Source: Sulfuriflexus mobilis
Lineage (GTDB): Bacteria > Pseudomonadota > Gammaproteobacteria > AKS1
Direction of reading: 5' to 3'
Assembly (NCBI RefSeq): GCF_003967195.1
Contig: NZ_AP018725.1
Coordinates: forward strand, 1,240,001 to 1,304,000
DNA: 64,000 nt
The notes below the pieces were generated by a model that saw only the letters and a program-made list of their open reading frames with translations, was not told where the DNA came from and ran no database searches. This document shows, piece after piece, positions 29,875-38,977 of the stretch; position 1 is the stretch's first letter, and the number at the start of each line of letters is the position of its first letter. A program made the position numbers and the translations under genes.

Positions 29875-31941
29875 ATGAACAAGAAATTTACCCGTGTGTT
29901 TGGGTTTCTGCTCAGTGGTGTCTTGGTAAGTAATATCAGTTTAGTTGTGGCAGAGGAGAAGCGAACCTCCCTTGACGAGATTACGGTAACCGGTACACGT
30001 GAAGCAACGGCCAAGTCTGAGTCATCTGCATCGACAGTGCTTGTGCAGGAAGAAGAAATTCACCGCCTGCGTCCAAGCCATCCCGCTGAGGTCATTAATC
30101 GTGTGCCGGGGGTACATGTTAATGTACTGACCGGTGAAGGGCATATGACGGCGATACGCCAACCTATTACAACCTCGCCCGTTTACCTTTTTCTCGAAGA
30201 TGGCATCCCGACACGTTCAACAGGGTTTTTTAACCATAATGCACTCTATGAAGTGAACGTGCCTCAGGCGGCTGCCATTGAAGTACTCAAAGGACCGGGT
30301 ACAGCTTTGTATGGCAGCGATGCCATTGGCGGAATTATTAATGTGATGACCCGACCAGCCCCCGCCGAGGCCGAGTTTGAGGCCAATCTGGAATTAGGCG
30401 GTCATGGCTGGGAACGTACCTTGCTGACAGGTGGTAACAGCTGGGGCGATGACGGTTTTCGTGCCGACCTGAATATTAGCCACAGCGATGGCTGGCGAGA
30501 TGACACAGAATATGACCGACAAAGCACCACTCTGCGTTGGGATCGCTTCCTTGATAGTGGTGCATCATTAAAAACGGTATTGGCGGCCTCCTTTATTGAT
30601 CAGGCGCAAACGGGGGCAGTTTCACGCCCCGACTTCGAAGATCACCCGACTATTAACTACACGCCTATTGGTTTTCGCGAGGTAGAGGCGATTCGCCTGT
30701 CATCGGCCTATGAACATGAGACGACCGATTCCCTCACCAGTATCACTCCGTATTATCGCCACAATGTCCTTGACCTTATGCCGACTTGGGCGCTGACATA
30801 CGATCCGACCCTATTCACCACGCAAAACGATTCGTTCGGCCTGACCTTGAAACATCGCCGTGATTATGCACCGATGCGCACCCGTGTGATCGTCGGTGCG
30901 GATATTGATTACAGCCCGGGTAGCCGGGATGAGCAGAGTATTATCCCTGTGAGAGTGGGAAATATTTATAACACTTACACCATTAATCAAACGGTGTACG
31001 ACTATGATGTCACGTTCAAGGGATTCTCGCCGTACGTGCACGTCGAGACTTCACCCAGTGAGCGCCTGCGTCTGCATGCAGGTCTGCGTTACGATGTGCT
31101 TTCCTACGACTACGATAACAAGCTGAGTGTAGTAACCACAGGTTTGCATCGCCGGCCGGATGATACAACAGTGGACTTTAACCATCTAAGCCCGAAGTTG
31201 GGCGCAACCTATGCCTGGACTGATGATATAAATGGTTTTATCTCTTATAAGCATGCCTTCCGTGCGCCATCAGAGGGCCAGCTTTTTCGCCAGGGTCGCG
31301 CACTGAATACCGTCGATCTGAAACCGGTCAAGGCTGATAGTTTCGAAGTCGGGCTTCGTGGGAAGGTCGGTACGGAGTTTAGTTATGAGCTATCTGTTTA
31401 CCACATGACTAAGCGTGACGATATTATCAGTTTCCAAAACACAATAGATGGCACACGTGAGACGCTTAATGCGGGCAAGACCCTGCACCGAGGTATTGAG
31501 GTTGGGCTTGGCGCAACTATTATGCCACGACTTCGGGTCAATGCCAGTCTCTCCTATGCCAAGCATACCTATGAGGACTGGAGTCCAAAATCAGGCATAG
31601 ATTATAACGGCAATGAGATTAAGCAGGCGCCAAGATTCTTCGCTAACCTGAGTATCCGTTACAGGCCCATAGTGCTTGATGGTGGCAGTGTTGAACTGAA
31701 CTGGGAAAGTCTGGGCTCATACTGGGAAGACGATGAGAACAGCAATAAGTATGAAGGCCACGACCTGCTTAACCTGCTGGTTAACTATCCGGTCAGTCGG
31801 AGCCTCGAATTCTACGGCAGACTGAATAATATCACCGATGAACGATATGCGACGGGCGCCTCGTTTACCCAGTTCCGCGGTGAAGAATTAACGCCGGGGT
31901 TGCCACGGACCTTGTATGCCGGTTTGAATTACAAGTTCTGA
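29875..31941 (+). CDS. TonB-dependent outer-membrane receptor
   Basis: This 688-aa protein has a signal peptide (about 1-26), then a TonB-box-like TSLDEITVTGTRE at 31-43. The plug domain follows (PAEVINRVPGVHV, AAIEVLKGPGTALYGSDAIGGIINVMTRP), then a 22-strand barrel ending ...YAGLNYKF with the terminal Phe needed for Bam insertion. A terminal RYATGASFTQFRGEELTPGLPR is typical of siderophore and vitamin receptors. It imports a chelated metal or similar ligand using energy from TonB-ExbBD. The PepSY protein directly downstream, and its own ExbB, ExbD and TonB, suggest an iron- or copper-chelate system. The ligand is not predictable. ATG 29875 is chosen over an upstream TTG. Confidence 0.93.
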   Translation: MNKKFTRVFGFLLSGVLVSNISLVVAEEKRTSLDEITVTGTREATAKSESSASTVLVQEEEIHRLRPSHPAEVINRVPGVHVNVLTGEGHMTAIRQPITTSPVYLFLEDGIPTRSTGFFNHNALYEVNVPQAAAIEVLKGPGTALYGSDAIGGIINVMTRPAPAEAEFEANLELGGHGWERTLLTGGNSWGDDGFRADLNISHSDGWRDDTEYDRQSTTLRWDRFLDSGASLKTVLAASFIDQAQTGAVSRPDFEDHPTINYTPIGFREVEAIRLSSAYEHETTDSLTSITPYYRHNVLDLMPTWALTYDPTLFTTQNDSFGLTLKHRRDYAPMRTRVIVGADIDYSPGSRDEQSIIPVRVGNIYNTYTINQTVYDYDVTFKGFSPYVHVETSPSERLRLHAGLRYDVLSYDYDNKLSVVTTGLHRRPDDTTVDFNHLSPKLGATYAWTDDINGFISYKHAFRAPSEGQLFRQGRALNTVDLKPVKADSFEVGLRGKVGTEFSYELSVYHMTKRDDIISFQNTIDGTRETLNAGKTLHRGIEVGLGATIMPRLRVNASLSYAKHTYEDWSPKSGIDYNGNEIKQAPRFFANLSIRYRPIVLDGGSVELNWESLGSYWEDDENSNKYEGHDLLNLLVNYPVSRSLEFYGRLNNITDERYATGASFTQFRGEELTPGLPRTLYAGLNYKF

Positions 31942-31951
31942 GCGGGTCATA

Positions 31952-33418
31952 ATGATATATAAAAGCCTGTATAAATGGCATAAGTGGATTGGCCTGGTTA
32001 TCTGTGTGCCGGTCATACTGTGGGCCTTGAGTGGTTTGTTGCATCCTACGCTGCGCCTGACCAAGCCCGTGTTGGCAACGCACAAGTTGATTCAGCAACC
32101 GTTCGCAGTTGAGGCTATTGTGTCTGAGCCTGCTGCCATCATGGCGAGATATGGCATAAAGCAGGTGAGTAATGCCAGGGTCATCACGATGCATGGCAAG
32201 CACTATTATCGCGTAAGCCTGGCTGATGGCAATATATCATACTTTGATATGCAATCGGGCAGCAGGCTTATTGATGGTGAACTACGCTATGCCGAGTACC
32301 TGGCGCGTTACTATCTGGGCGATCAGCATACAGCCATCTCCAGTATTGTTGCGGTTAAGCAGTTTAGTGAAGAGTACGCACCGATTAATCGCTTTCTGCC
32401 AGTATGGCAGGTCTCTTTCCAGCGTGATGATGAACTCCGCCTGTATATCGATACAGAGAGTTCCCGCCTGGCCGCGGCTGTAGATAACCTGCGCGCCGAG
32501 TTGTTGTGGTGGTTCGGGACACTACATAATTGGAGTTTTCTCGATAAGGGTAGTTTGACCCGAATTAGTCTGTTCATGGTCGCGATGCTGGCAATGTTCA
32601 TCATTGGCCTAACGGGTCTGCTGCTCTACGGCCTGCGTTATCAATGCATGAAAAAGATATCCAGTGAGCAAACATCTACCGGGGTGGCGTACTTCCATCG
32701 CACAGTAGGCCTGCTTATCTCGCTTTCGACCCTCATGTTTTCCTTTAGTGGTGGCATGCACGTCTGGCACAAGCTGAGCCCTGATGAGCGCCATACACAC
32801 TATATTGAAGACAGCTTTGCAGTAGGAGACCTGGTCATTGGTCTGAAGCAGGCGCTGTTCGCATCAAGTCAGCATGGCCCGGTAAAGGCAGTTTCCATGG
32901 TGAGAATCAGCAATGAACCCTACTATCGGCTCGTACATGCGACAGCTCAGCGCGACGGCGTCAGGCATGCAGGCCGGGGATCGGCTGTTAGCTATGTACA
33001 TGGCCAGAGCGGCGCACTATTAGCAGACGCGGACAGCCTTTATGCACAGCAACTGGCCAGCCGGATTTCCGGGCGTCATAGCCATCAGATCAGTTCAGTA
33101 CAAGCGGTCACACGATTTAACGCCGAATACGGGTTTATCGACCGACGTTTGCCTGTGGTAGAGGTTCAATTCAAGGCAGGAGACAAGCCAAGTTACTATG
33201 TCGATCTCGCAACGGGCAGGTTGGCTGCTATGGTTGATGACAGTCGTCGTTTTGAACAATTTACTTTTCGTATGTTCCACAAGTGGCGCTTTGCAGATGG
33301 TCTGGGTAAGAACGGCCGTGATGCAATTATTGCACTATTCACAATGCTAAACGTTATCGTGATCATCCTCGGGGTAGTGCTGTTTATTTCAAGGCGTCGT
33401 CGAAATACTTCTCGGTAA
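31952..33418 (+). CDS. PepSY domain-containing membrane protein
   Basis: This 488-aa inner-membrane protein has about four TM helices: near the N-terminus (WIGLVICVPVILWALSGLLHP), near 210-235, near 252-275 and at the C-terminus. Two long periplasmic parts between them look like PepSY repeats (NARVITMHGKHYYRVSLADG; SRISGRH then FIDRRLPVVEVQF). His residues close to the membrane (KWHKW, HRTVG, MFHKW) could bind haem, as proposed for ferric-reductase-like PepSY proteins found beside siderophore receptors. It starts 10 bp after the receptor stop and is clearly in the same operon. A role in reducing the imported metal chelate is inference. Confidence 0.88.
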   Translation: MIYKSLYKWHKWIGLVICVPVILWALSGLLHPTLRLTKPVLATHKLIQQPFAVEAIVSEPAAIMARYGIKQVSNARVITMHGKHYYRVSLADGNISYFDMQSGSRLIDGELRYAEYLARYYLGDQHTAISSIVAVKQFSEEYAPINRFLPVWQVSFQRDDELRLYIDTESSRLAAAVDNLRAELLWWFGTLHNWSFLDKGSLTRISLFMVAMLAMFIIGLTGLLLYGLRYQCMKKISSEQTSTGVAYFHRTVGLLISLSTLMFSFSGGMHVWHKLSPDERHTHYIEDSFAVGDLVIGLKQALFASSQHGPVKAVSMVRISNEPYYRLVHATAQRDGVRHAGRGSAVSYVHGQSGALLADADSLYAQQLASRISGRHSHQISSVQAVTRFNAEYGFIDRRLPVVEVQFKAGDKPSYYVDLATGRLAAMVDDSRRFEQFTFRMFHKWRFADGLGKNGRDAIIALFTMLNVIVIILGVVLFISRRRRNTSR

Positions 33419-33439
33419 TGGCTTATTCAGGACGGACCA

Positions 33440-33874
33440 ATGGATTTTTTAAAGAATAATCTGGATATGTTGATATTTGGCATTCTCGGCCTGATGAGCT
33501 TTCTCATGCTGTGGGTGACGATTGAGCGCTGGTTATATTTCCGCCGTGTAGATTTGAAAAAATTCAGTCACCCGGATGAACTCAATATAGGCCTTACGCA
33601 TAACCTGACACTTCTTTATTCAGTCGGTGCCAACGCACCCTATATCGGTCTGTTAGGCACGGTACTGGGGATCCTCATTACCTTTCATGATCTGGGTCAG
33701 GGGGGCACGGCCGATGTAAATACCATTATGCTTGGTCTGGCACTGGCACTGAAGGCAACCGCTACAGGGCTGTTCGTCGCTATCCCGGCGATACTTTTTT
33801 ATAATGGCTTGTTGCGTAAAGCGGATGTTTTGACGGCCATATGGCGTAAGGAACATGGCCATGAAGCGCTTTGA
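33440..33874 (+). CDS. exbB: ExbB-type proton channel subunit (MotA/TolQ/ExbB family)
   Basis: This short (144 aa) ExbB-like protein has three TM helices: MLIFGILGLMSFLMLWV, YIGLLGTVLGILITF and ATGLFVAIPAILFYN. The family core GLLGTVLGILITF and the conserved TATGLFVAIPA stretch are present. With ExbD it forms the proton channel that energises TonB. It overlaps exbD by about 14 bp. It is shorter than E. coli ExbB (244 aa), lacking the large cytoplasmic loop, as is common in accessory TonB systems. Confidence 0.92.
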   Translation: MDFLKNNLDMLIFGILGLMSFLMLWVTIERWLYFRRVDLKKFSHPDELNIGLTHNLTLLYSVGANAPYIGLLGTVLGILITFHDLGQGGTADVNTIMLGLALALKATATGLFVAIPAILFYNGLLRKADVLTAIWRKEHGHEAL

Positions 33875-34238
33875 TTCGATTAATGTTATCCCCTTCATCG
33901 ACATCATGCTCGTACTGCTGGCTATTGTCCTGACCACGGCCAGTTTTATTGCTCAAGGCCAGATAGCCATTGAACTGCCGGTAGCCAAGGCTGCGGCAGT
34001 AAAATCTGATACAAGTGCCATAGAGATTGGGATCGACCGGCTGCAAATAATATATTTTAACCAGGCATCGATCGACCTGGATGGTCTACAGCAACGCCTG
34101 GCCGTTACAAGAAAAGATAAGCCTATTATATTGCGTGTGGACGCGAGTGTACCATTCGAAACCTTTGTCGCCGTCGTCGACATACTCAAGGCAGAAAATC
34201 TGCAACAACTGACCATCCAGACCCGTCGGACACCATGA
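33861..34238 (+). CDS. exbD: ExbD/TolR family biopolymer transport protein
   Basis: This protein of about 125 aa has one N-terminal TM helix carrying the proton-accepting Asp (FDSINVIPFIDIMLVLLAIVL, Asp about 14) and a small periplasmic domain (KPIILRVDASVPFETFVAVVDILK). ATG 33861 has AAGGA at 8 nt; ATG 33855 is also possible but would be too close to it. The gene overlaps exbB upstream and tonB downstream (ATGA), so the ratio of the three proteins is probably set by coupled translation. Confidence 0.93.
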   Translation: MKRFDSINVIPFIDIMLVLLAIVLTTASFIAQGQIAIELPVAKAAAVKSDTSAIEIGIDRLQIIYFNQASIDLDGLQQRLAVTRKDKPIILRVDASVPFETFVAVVDILKAENLQQLTIQTRRTP

Positions 34239-34918
34239 GCCCGCAAAGAATCGGTCTACTGGTCTCGAGCATTGTTCATCTTGGGCTGTTGTTAGCCATT
34301 TTTTTTACTGTAACGTTTAATGTACCGGAGCAAAGCAGTGACGAGGTGCTGTCCGTATCACTGGCTATGTTTGCCTCTGAAGCCGGACCAGAGCCCATAC
34401 CTGAAGTCGTGACGCAGGATACAGCTGCCGCAGTGGTCCCCGAAATAACAGAGATTATTCCGGGGCGACAAGACAGCATGGCAGAAAAATTCGTGGAGAA
34501 AACAGAATCACTGTCTGCACCGGTCGCGAAAGCCCGGCCCGCAGCGAGGCAAAATCAAGCCACACAGCCAAATGAGGCAGCAGAGATACTGATAGCCTCT
34601 ACTGACGCGGACATAACCTATATTCGTATGCTGGAACAGCAATATACCGATGCACTCAAACAGGCCATCGAGGCGCGTAAATATTACCCCTCACGCGCTC
34701 GGCGCCGGGCGCATGAAGGTGTCGCCGTGGTTGCTTTCAGGGTCGGCCGCGAGGGTGATATTAAACATATCCATGTTGTGCGCAGTTCATCTGTCCGTAT
34801 TCTTGATAAAGCCGCGGTGAACGCCGTACACAGCGTCGGTAAATTCAAGCCGATCCCAGCGGATATCCGGCGTGAATGGTGGGAATTCGAAGTCTCGCTG
34901 ACATACAATCTATTGTGA
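34235..34918 (+). CDS. tonB: TonB energy-transducing protein
   Basis: This 227-aa protein has an N-terminal TM helix with the SxxH-type motif (LLVSSIVHLGLLLAIFF) and an extended middle region of about 100 residues that is Glu/Pro/Ala-rich but not strongly Pro-Lys repeated. The C-terminal TonB domain (YPSRARRRAHEGVAVVAFRVGREGDIKHIHVVRSSSVRILDKAAVNAV) ends with EFEVSLTYNLL. It transmits force from ExbBD to the outer-membrane receptor at 29875. It is the last gene of the TonB operon. Confidence 0.93.
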   Translation: MSPQRIGLLVSSIVHLGLLLAIFFTVTFNVPEQSSDEVLSVSLAMFASEAGPEPIPEVVTQDTAAAVVPEITEIIPGRQDSMAEKFVEKTESLSAPVAKARPAARQNQATQPNEAAEILIASTDADITYIRMLEQQYTDALKQAIEARKYYPSRARRRAHEGVAVVAFRVGREGDIKHIHVVRSSSVRILDKAAVNAVHSVGKFKPIPADIRREWWEFEVSLTYNLL

Positions 34919-35141
34919 AGGGCACCATGAACCTGTCCCAGCCCTACCTGGGGGTACAATATTTTCCTTGGTTAGCCCGGATGGCACTCTTGGCCTCGTT
35001 GAACAATTATTCTGACTAATGAGATGACCTGCGATCAGGACGAAATAGGGTATTTATGCGATAGAGTTAAAGCGGTAAGCTGCAGTACTTATGTCTGTGT
35101 TCAGGTCTCAGACCAGGTAGGATTTATACTGGGAGTTTACA

Positions 35142-35912
35142 TTGAAGGACCTCACTAAAGGATTGCTATTCATAGGCATGCTCATGGCAATGCTATTCAG
35201 CAGTGCCTGTGCGGTCATCGATGATCGGGCGGCCCGGGCAGTTTCTGACGTGCCCTTGTACCTGGAGGTGGGTGAACTTAATCAGCTACGGATCAGCGAG
35301 CTCGAACGTTTCGTGCTGGCAGAGTATTACGGTGCGGAAACCGCGGAACAGGCACTCGAGACGATACCACGCATTGTCCAGGTGCAATTACCCTTTAAGC
35401 CATCCCTGCACGGCCTGCATATCGCCTATGGTTATTTACTGGATCACCTGATGATTCGGCAGCCGGACCATCCTGCACTGTCACAAAGTATCGAATTTTA
35501 TTCCGAATTAGTCAGGCAGCACCCGAATAATGATGTGGTGTTGTACTGGGCGGCGCGCGCCTATGACCGGCGAGGATTGGCCAGCGATGGCTTGGCAGCA
35601 CGCTACTATGAGCGTGCCATTAAAATCAATAACAATAATCGTTGGTACTTGCGCGACTATATACGCGGGCCAAATCCGCCGCCGTCATCCGCGCCACAGC
35701 CCTTTTTTCGTGCCGAGTCGGGCAAGTATCGGCACCTATATCCCATGTATGTACGCCTGGTAGTGTTGGCGGCGACTGACAAGGAGGCAAAACGCTGGAA
35801 AGAGGAGTTTCGCCTGCTGAAGGCATGCGAAGGACGTATTTGCGACTTTGGGACCCTTGCTGAGCAGGGAACCTCTGGAGAATCATCAGGTCAAAAGTCG
35901 CAGAGTCGCTGA
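35142..35912 (+). CDS. Predicted lipoprotein with TPR-like helices, unknown function
   Basis: This 256-aa protein is read from TTG 35142 with GGGAG 6 nt upstream. The N-terminus is a lipoprotein signal with lipobox LFSSAC (Cys at about 23). The middle (residues about 90-180) has repeating helix pairs: HPALSQSIEFYSELVRQHPNNDVVLYWAARAYDRRGLASDGLAARYYERAIKINN is laid out like TPR units. The C-terminus is charged and disordered. I do not recognise a family. It lies between the TonB operon and the copper cluster with 223 bp before it and 47 bp after, so it could be the first gene of the copper group. Confidence 0.7.
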   Translation: MKDLTKGLLFIGMLMAMLFSSACAVIDDRAARAVSDVPLYLEVGELNQLRISELERFVLAEYYGAETAEQALETIPRIVQVQLPFKPSLHGLHIAYGYLLDHLMIRQPDHPALSQSIEFYSELVRQHPNNDVVLYWAARAYDRRGLASDGLAARYYERAIKINNNNRWYLRDYIRGPNPPPSSAPQPFFRAESGKYRHLYPMYVRLVVLAATDKEAKRWKEEFRLLKACEGRICDFGTLAEQGTSGESSGQKSQSR

Positions 35913-35959
35913 GTATTTACTTGACTAGGTGGTAAAGCGGATTATTATTAAAAACTCAT

Positions 35960-36328
35960 ATGAAACGCACTTTATCTAAATTTGTGCACTATTTCTTGTT
36001 GCTCGCCCTGGCGGTAGCGCCTCTGTATGGTGTGAGCATGTCGGCCATGGCGCAATCACACAATGCGCATGATTCACAACCGCAAACAACAGATAGTCAG
36101 CACCTGGGGATGAGTTGTTGTGACGCACATGGCGGAAAAGGCAATTGTCACGGCTCCACGCCATGTCAGTCGGCCTGTGGTACCTGCATGCATTACAGCA
36201 TCGGCGCCCTGAGTCAGAGTTTTTATTCCACCACCTATTATTCCTATATCAACGTGCCGATGCCGATGAATGCCTATTACGGTATTGTTCCGCCCGTTGA
36301 AATTCGACCGCCCCGCATCCAAGCCTGA
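35960..36328 (+). CDS. Secreted Cys/His-rich protein, probable copper binding
   Basis: This 122-aa protein has a signal peptide (about 1-31, ending SAMA). The mature protein is short and carries six Cys within 24 residues (53, 54, 63, 69, 73, 76) interleaved with His (SCCDAHGGKGNCHG). It then has a C-terminal Tyr/Met-rich segment (YYSYINVPMPMNAYYG). This composition suits a periplasmic metal-binding or metal-storage protein. It precedes a multicopper oxidase by 92 bp on the same strand, so a copper role is likely but inferred. A 7-bp hairpin (36333-36339/36346-36352) without T-run lies in the gap. Confidence 0.65.
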   Translation: MKRTLSKFVHYFLLLALAVAPLYGVSMSAMAQSHNAHDSQPQTTDSQHLGMSCCDAHGGKGNCHGSTPCQSACGTCMHYSIGALSQSFYSTTYYSYINVPMPMNAYYGIVPPVEIRPPRIQA

Positions 36329-36420
36329 ATTCTCATCACCCTAGCGTGATGATGTGTTGCCGGACAGTATTTGTTTGGCACGGTGTGCAATGTATAAGCA
36401 TTCAATCAGGATGACAGCAA

Positions 36421-37743
36421 ATGAATGATATTGATAAAAAAGTCCCCGTTATGGGGAAATCCTCCAGCCCCGAGGTGAGTGCGGACAAACCGGCCGAAAA
36501 CTCTCGGCGCAGTTTCCTGCGTTCGGCCGCGGCGGTAACCGGTGGTGCCCTAGCCACGGCCACAGGCGCAACAGTCGCGGCCGCAGAGGGCAGTATGGCC
36601 GGTATGGACCATAGCAGTATGGGACATGATATGGGGGGCAATGGATACGGTTCCATGATGTTCCTGGAAGGGCATTCCATGCAGCCGGGTCTGATCATTG
36701 AGCCGCCAGGCTCACCCGCTGACCATGAAGTGAACTACAAGGAATTCGACATGGATATCCGTCTCGTCGAGCACGAGATCCTGCCGGGTATCAAGACACA
36801 TTTCTTCGCCTTTAATGGCCAGGTGCCAGGACCGGAGTTTCATGTCATGGAGGGCGACTGGGTCAAGGTCAACTTCACCAACCATACCGAAGAGATGCAT
36901 ACGATTCACTGGCACGGCATTGTCCTGCCTTACACAATGGATGGTGTGCCGATGATCACTCAGGACCCGGTGCACCCGGGACAGACCTTTGTCTATCGTT
37001 TTCAGGCGAAGCCGGCCGGCACGCGCTGGTATCACTGCCACTGGGGTACCCCCCTGCATGCCACGCATGCCATGCACGGTGCCTTTATCGTGCATCGTAA
37101 GGACGAGCCACTGCATAAGCGTTTTCCGTATACCCGTGACTATACCCTCATGCTCGAGGCCTGGGATATCGATTATTCCCGGGAAGAGATCAATGAGCTG
37201 CTGAGAGGCATGAAAGAGGTCAATACCCTGATGGCACAGGGTAAGCTGGATTACCAGACGCATGGTTTCTTCCGCGACTACACCGAGTTCAAGGGTGCGG
37301 TTGAGAGTGGTGAATACAAGGCACCGTTCCTGCCCAGCCGTTCGAATGGTCTGCATATTAAACATAACTTCTTTGGTATCAATGGTAAGTCTTATCCGGC
37401 AACCAAACGTGTTGGCATCAAACAGGGTGAGTGGATCCGGGTGCGTATGATTAATGCCAGCGGTCTGACCCACCATATGCACCTGCATGGCCATGATTTC
37501 TGGTGGGTGGCACAGGATGGCAACGATCTTGAACACCCACGTCATCTGAATACGATCCATGTTGAACCGGGAGGTACCTATGACATCATGATTTATGGTG
37601 ATAACCCGGGTTACTGGACCTTCCACGATCACAAGACCACACATACCACTAATAACGGGATTTACCCGGGCGGTATGCTGACGGTACTTGAGTATGAGGG
37701 CTTTGAGCCATCATACATTCCATCAACGTCTGTGGATCAGTAA
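36421..37743 (+). CDS. Two-domain (type C-like) multicopper oxidase, Tat-exported
   Basis: This 440-aa protein has a twin-arginine signal (RRSFLR at 29-34), then a Met/His-rich stretch (MAGMDHSSMGHDMGG) likely to bind extra copper. Two cupredoxin domains follow. Domain 1 has HWH (163-165) and a type-1 copper motif HCHWGTPLHATHAMHG (C206, H213 or H216, M218). Domain 2 has HHMHLHGH (351-358) and FHDHKTTH, where D403 stands where three-domain laccases have the type-1 Cys. The single type-1 site in domain 1 marks the type C two-domain oxidases, which form trimers with the trinuclear site between subunits. The likely role is periplasmic Cu(I) oxidation and copper tolerance. Confidence 0.88.
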   Translation: MNDIDKKVPVMGKSSSPEVSADKPAENSRRSFLRSAAAVTGGALATATGATVAAAEGSMAGMDHSSMGHDMGGNGYGSMMFLEGHSMQPGLIIEPPGSPADHEVNYKEFDMDIRLVEHEILPGIKTHFFAFNGQVPGPEFHVMEGDWVKVNFTNHTEEMHTIHWHGIVLPYTMDGVPMITQDPVHPGQTFVYRFQAKPAGTRWYHCHWGTPLHATHAMHGAFIVHRKDEPLHKRFPYTRDYTLMLEAWDIDYSREEINELLRGMKEVNTLMAQGKLDYQTHGFFRDYTEFKGAVESGEYKAPFLPSRSNGLHIKHNFFGINGKSYPATKRVGIKQGEWIRVRMINASGLTHHMHLHGHDFWWVAQDGNDLEHPRHLNTIHVEPGGTYDIMIYGDNPGYWTFHDHKTTHTTNNGIYPGGMLTVLEYEGFEPSYIPSTSVDQ

Positions 37744-37761
37744 GTGAAGAGGGATATGACA

Positions 37762-38964
37762 ATGAATATGAAACTTAAAACACTCTCTATGGCACTTTTG
37801 GCTATGTTGGGTATTCAGTCAGTCGCAGCATTGGAAGTCGATCGTGAGGTTATGCCGCGTGTAACCGTTGGCGGTCGCCTTATCGCCACCCCTTCAGCCG
37901 GTAAGAGCGAAGGCTTTGCCGCCACTGACGATGAGGAACACAGTGCGGTCGATATTTCTGACTCAAGCCTGTTACTGCGCTTCGACAAACGTCTCTATGA
38001 TGGTGGTGTGGCTGGAGCCTTTGTTGGCTTTACCAAGCCGGATGCTGATAGTGACCTGGATGATGATATCTATTTTCACCAGTTAAATGCCTTCTTCTGG
38101 AATAAGGACTTTGAGGCTGTGCTTGGACGTACACGCCTGCCCAACACCCTGATTGAATTCCCGACCCTGCGTGATGATGATCTGCTGAGTTATACACATG
38201 TTCAGAACCTGACCTCATTTGCCGAGAACGATCAATATCAGATATATGGTGATGTGGTCTCGCTGGGCTGGCATATCAATCCTACGTTGACCCTGTCGGG
38301 CTGGGTGGGCACGCGTACGGAAACCGATGCAACGGGTGACAAACTGGGAGAGTTCAATGTCAATTCCGCCGGTTTCGGACTGGTTTATGCGCAGCCGGAG
38401 GAACTGGCCTACCTGAAGCGACTACGGCGTGCCGGTATTCTTATCGATTACCAGGATGTGGATGACGTCACAGGTGATGACAGTAGCTATTCGGCGATCG
38501 CCGGTGCCGAGTGGAACCTGAACAATGACCCGACTCGTAACTGGTCAACGGCAGTGCAGGCCATCTACAACGATGGCCTGGATGGGGCGACACTGGCCGG
38601 TCCGAATGGCCTGCGCCGTACGGAATCCTGGTCAGCGGCCGGTTCGGTACGCCTGACCAACAGACCGAAGTTGCTAACCCGCTGGCAGGCGGGGGTGACC
38701 GCAGCCTACAAGGATTATGATGAGGCAAATGCGAGCCAGTTCAGTATCATACCGAGCTTCGTTTATCGTCTGGGCTCCGGTGTCGATCTGGTAAGTCAGG
38801 TGGCTTACACGAACCTGGATGATGGCCTTGCCGCAGTCACCGGTTATGACCGTGATTACAGTATTATGGCCGGCCTGTCATTCAGTTTCGACATGAAATT
38901 CAACGATACGATTGGTGAACGGACGTCGATCCTCGATACCGAACACAGTTACATCCGACGCTAA
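37762..38964 (+). CDS. Outer-membrane beta-barrel protein of the copper locus
   Basis: This protein of about 400 aa has a signal peptide (about 1-23, ending SVAA). It has many short alternating strands typical of a porin-like barrel (YDGGVAGAFVGFTKP, VLGRTRLPNTLIEFP, TLSGWVGTRTE, RLTNRPKLLTRWQAGVTAAYKDYDE) and acidic turns. Cysteines are absent. It starts within a cluster of ATGs (37756, 37762, 37768); 37762 is best spaced from AGAGGG. It directly follows the multicopper oxidase (stop at 37743) and precedes a His/Met-rich protein by 13 bp, so it may be the outer-membrane part of the copper system, analogous in position to CopB/PcoB. No sequence match to CopB is claimed. Confidence 0.75.
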   Translation: MNMKLKTLSMALLAMLGIQSVAALEVDREVMPRVTVGGRLIATPSAGKSEGFAATDDEEHSAVDISDSSLLLRFDKRLYDGGVAGAFVGFTKPDADSDLDDDIYFHQLNAFFWNKDFEAVLGRTRLPNTLIEFPTLRDDDLLSYTHVQNLTSFAENDQYQIYGDVVSLGWHINPTLTLSGWVGTRTETDATGDKLGEFNVNSAGFGLVYAQPEELAYLKRLRRAGILIDYQDVDDVTGDDSSYSAIAGAEWNLNNDPTRNWSTAVQAIYNDGLDGATLAGPNGLRRTESWSAAGSVRLTNRPKLLTRWQAGVTAAYKDYDEANASQFSIIPSFVYRLGSGVDLVSQVAYTNLDDGLAAVTGYDRDYSIMAGLSFSFDMKFNDTIGERTSILDTEHSYIRR

Positions 38965-38977
38965 ACGGAGACAGAAA

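Noticed and set aside
36712-37644. 310-codon open frame antisense to the multicopper oxidase
   Set aside because: It is the shadow of His/Met-rich codons on the opposite strand; no gene features.
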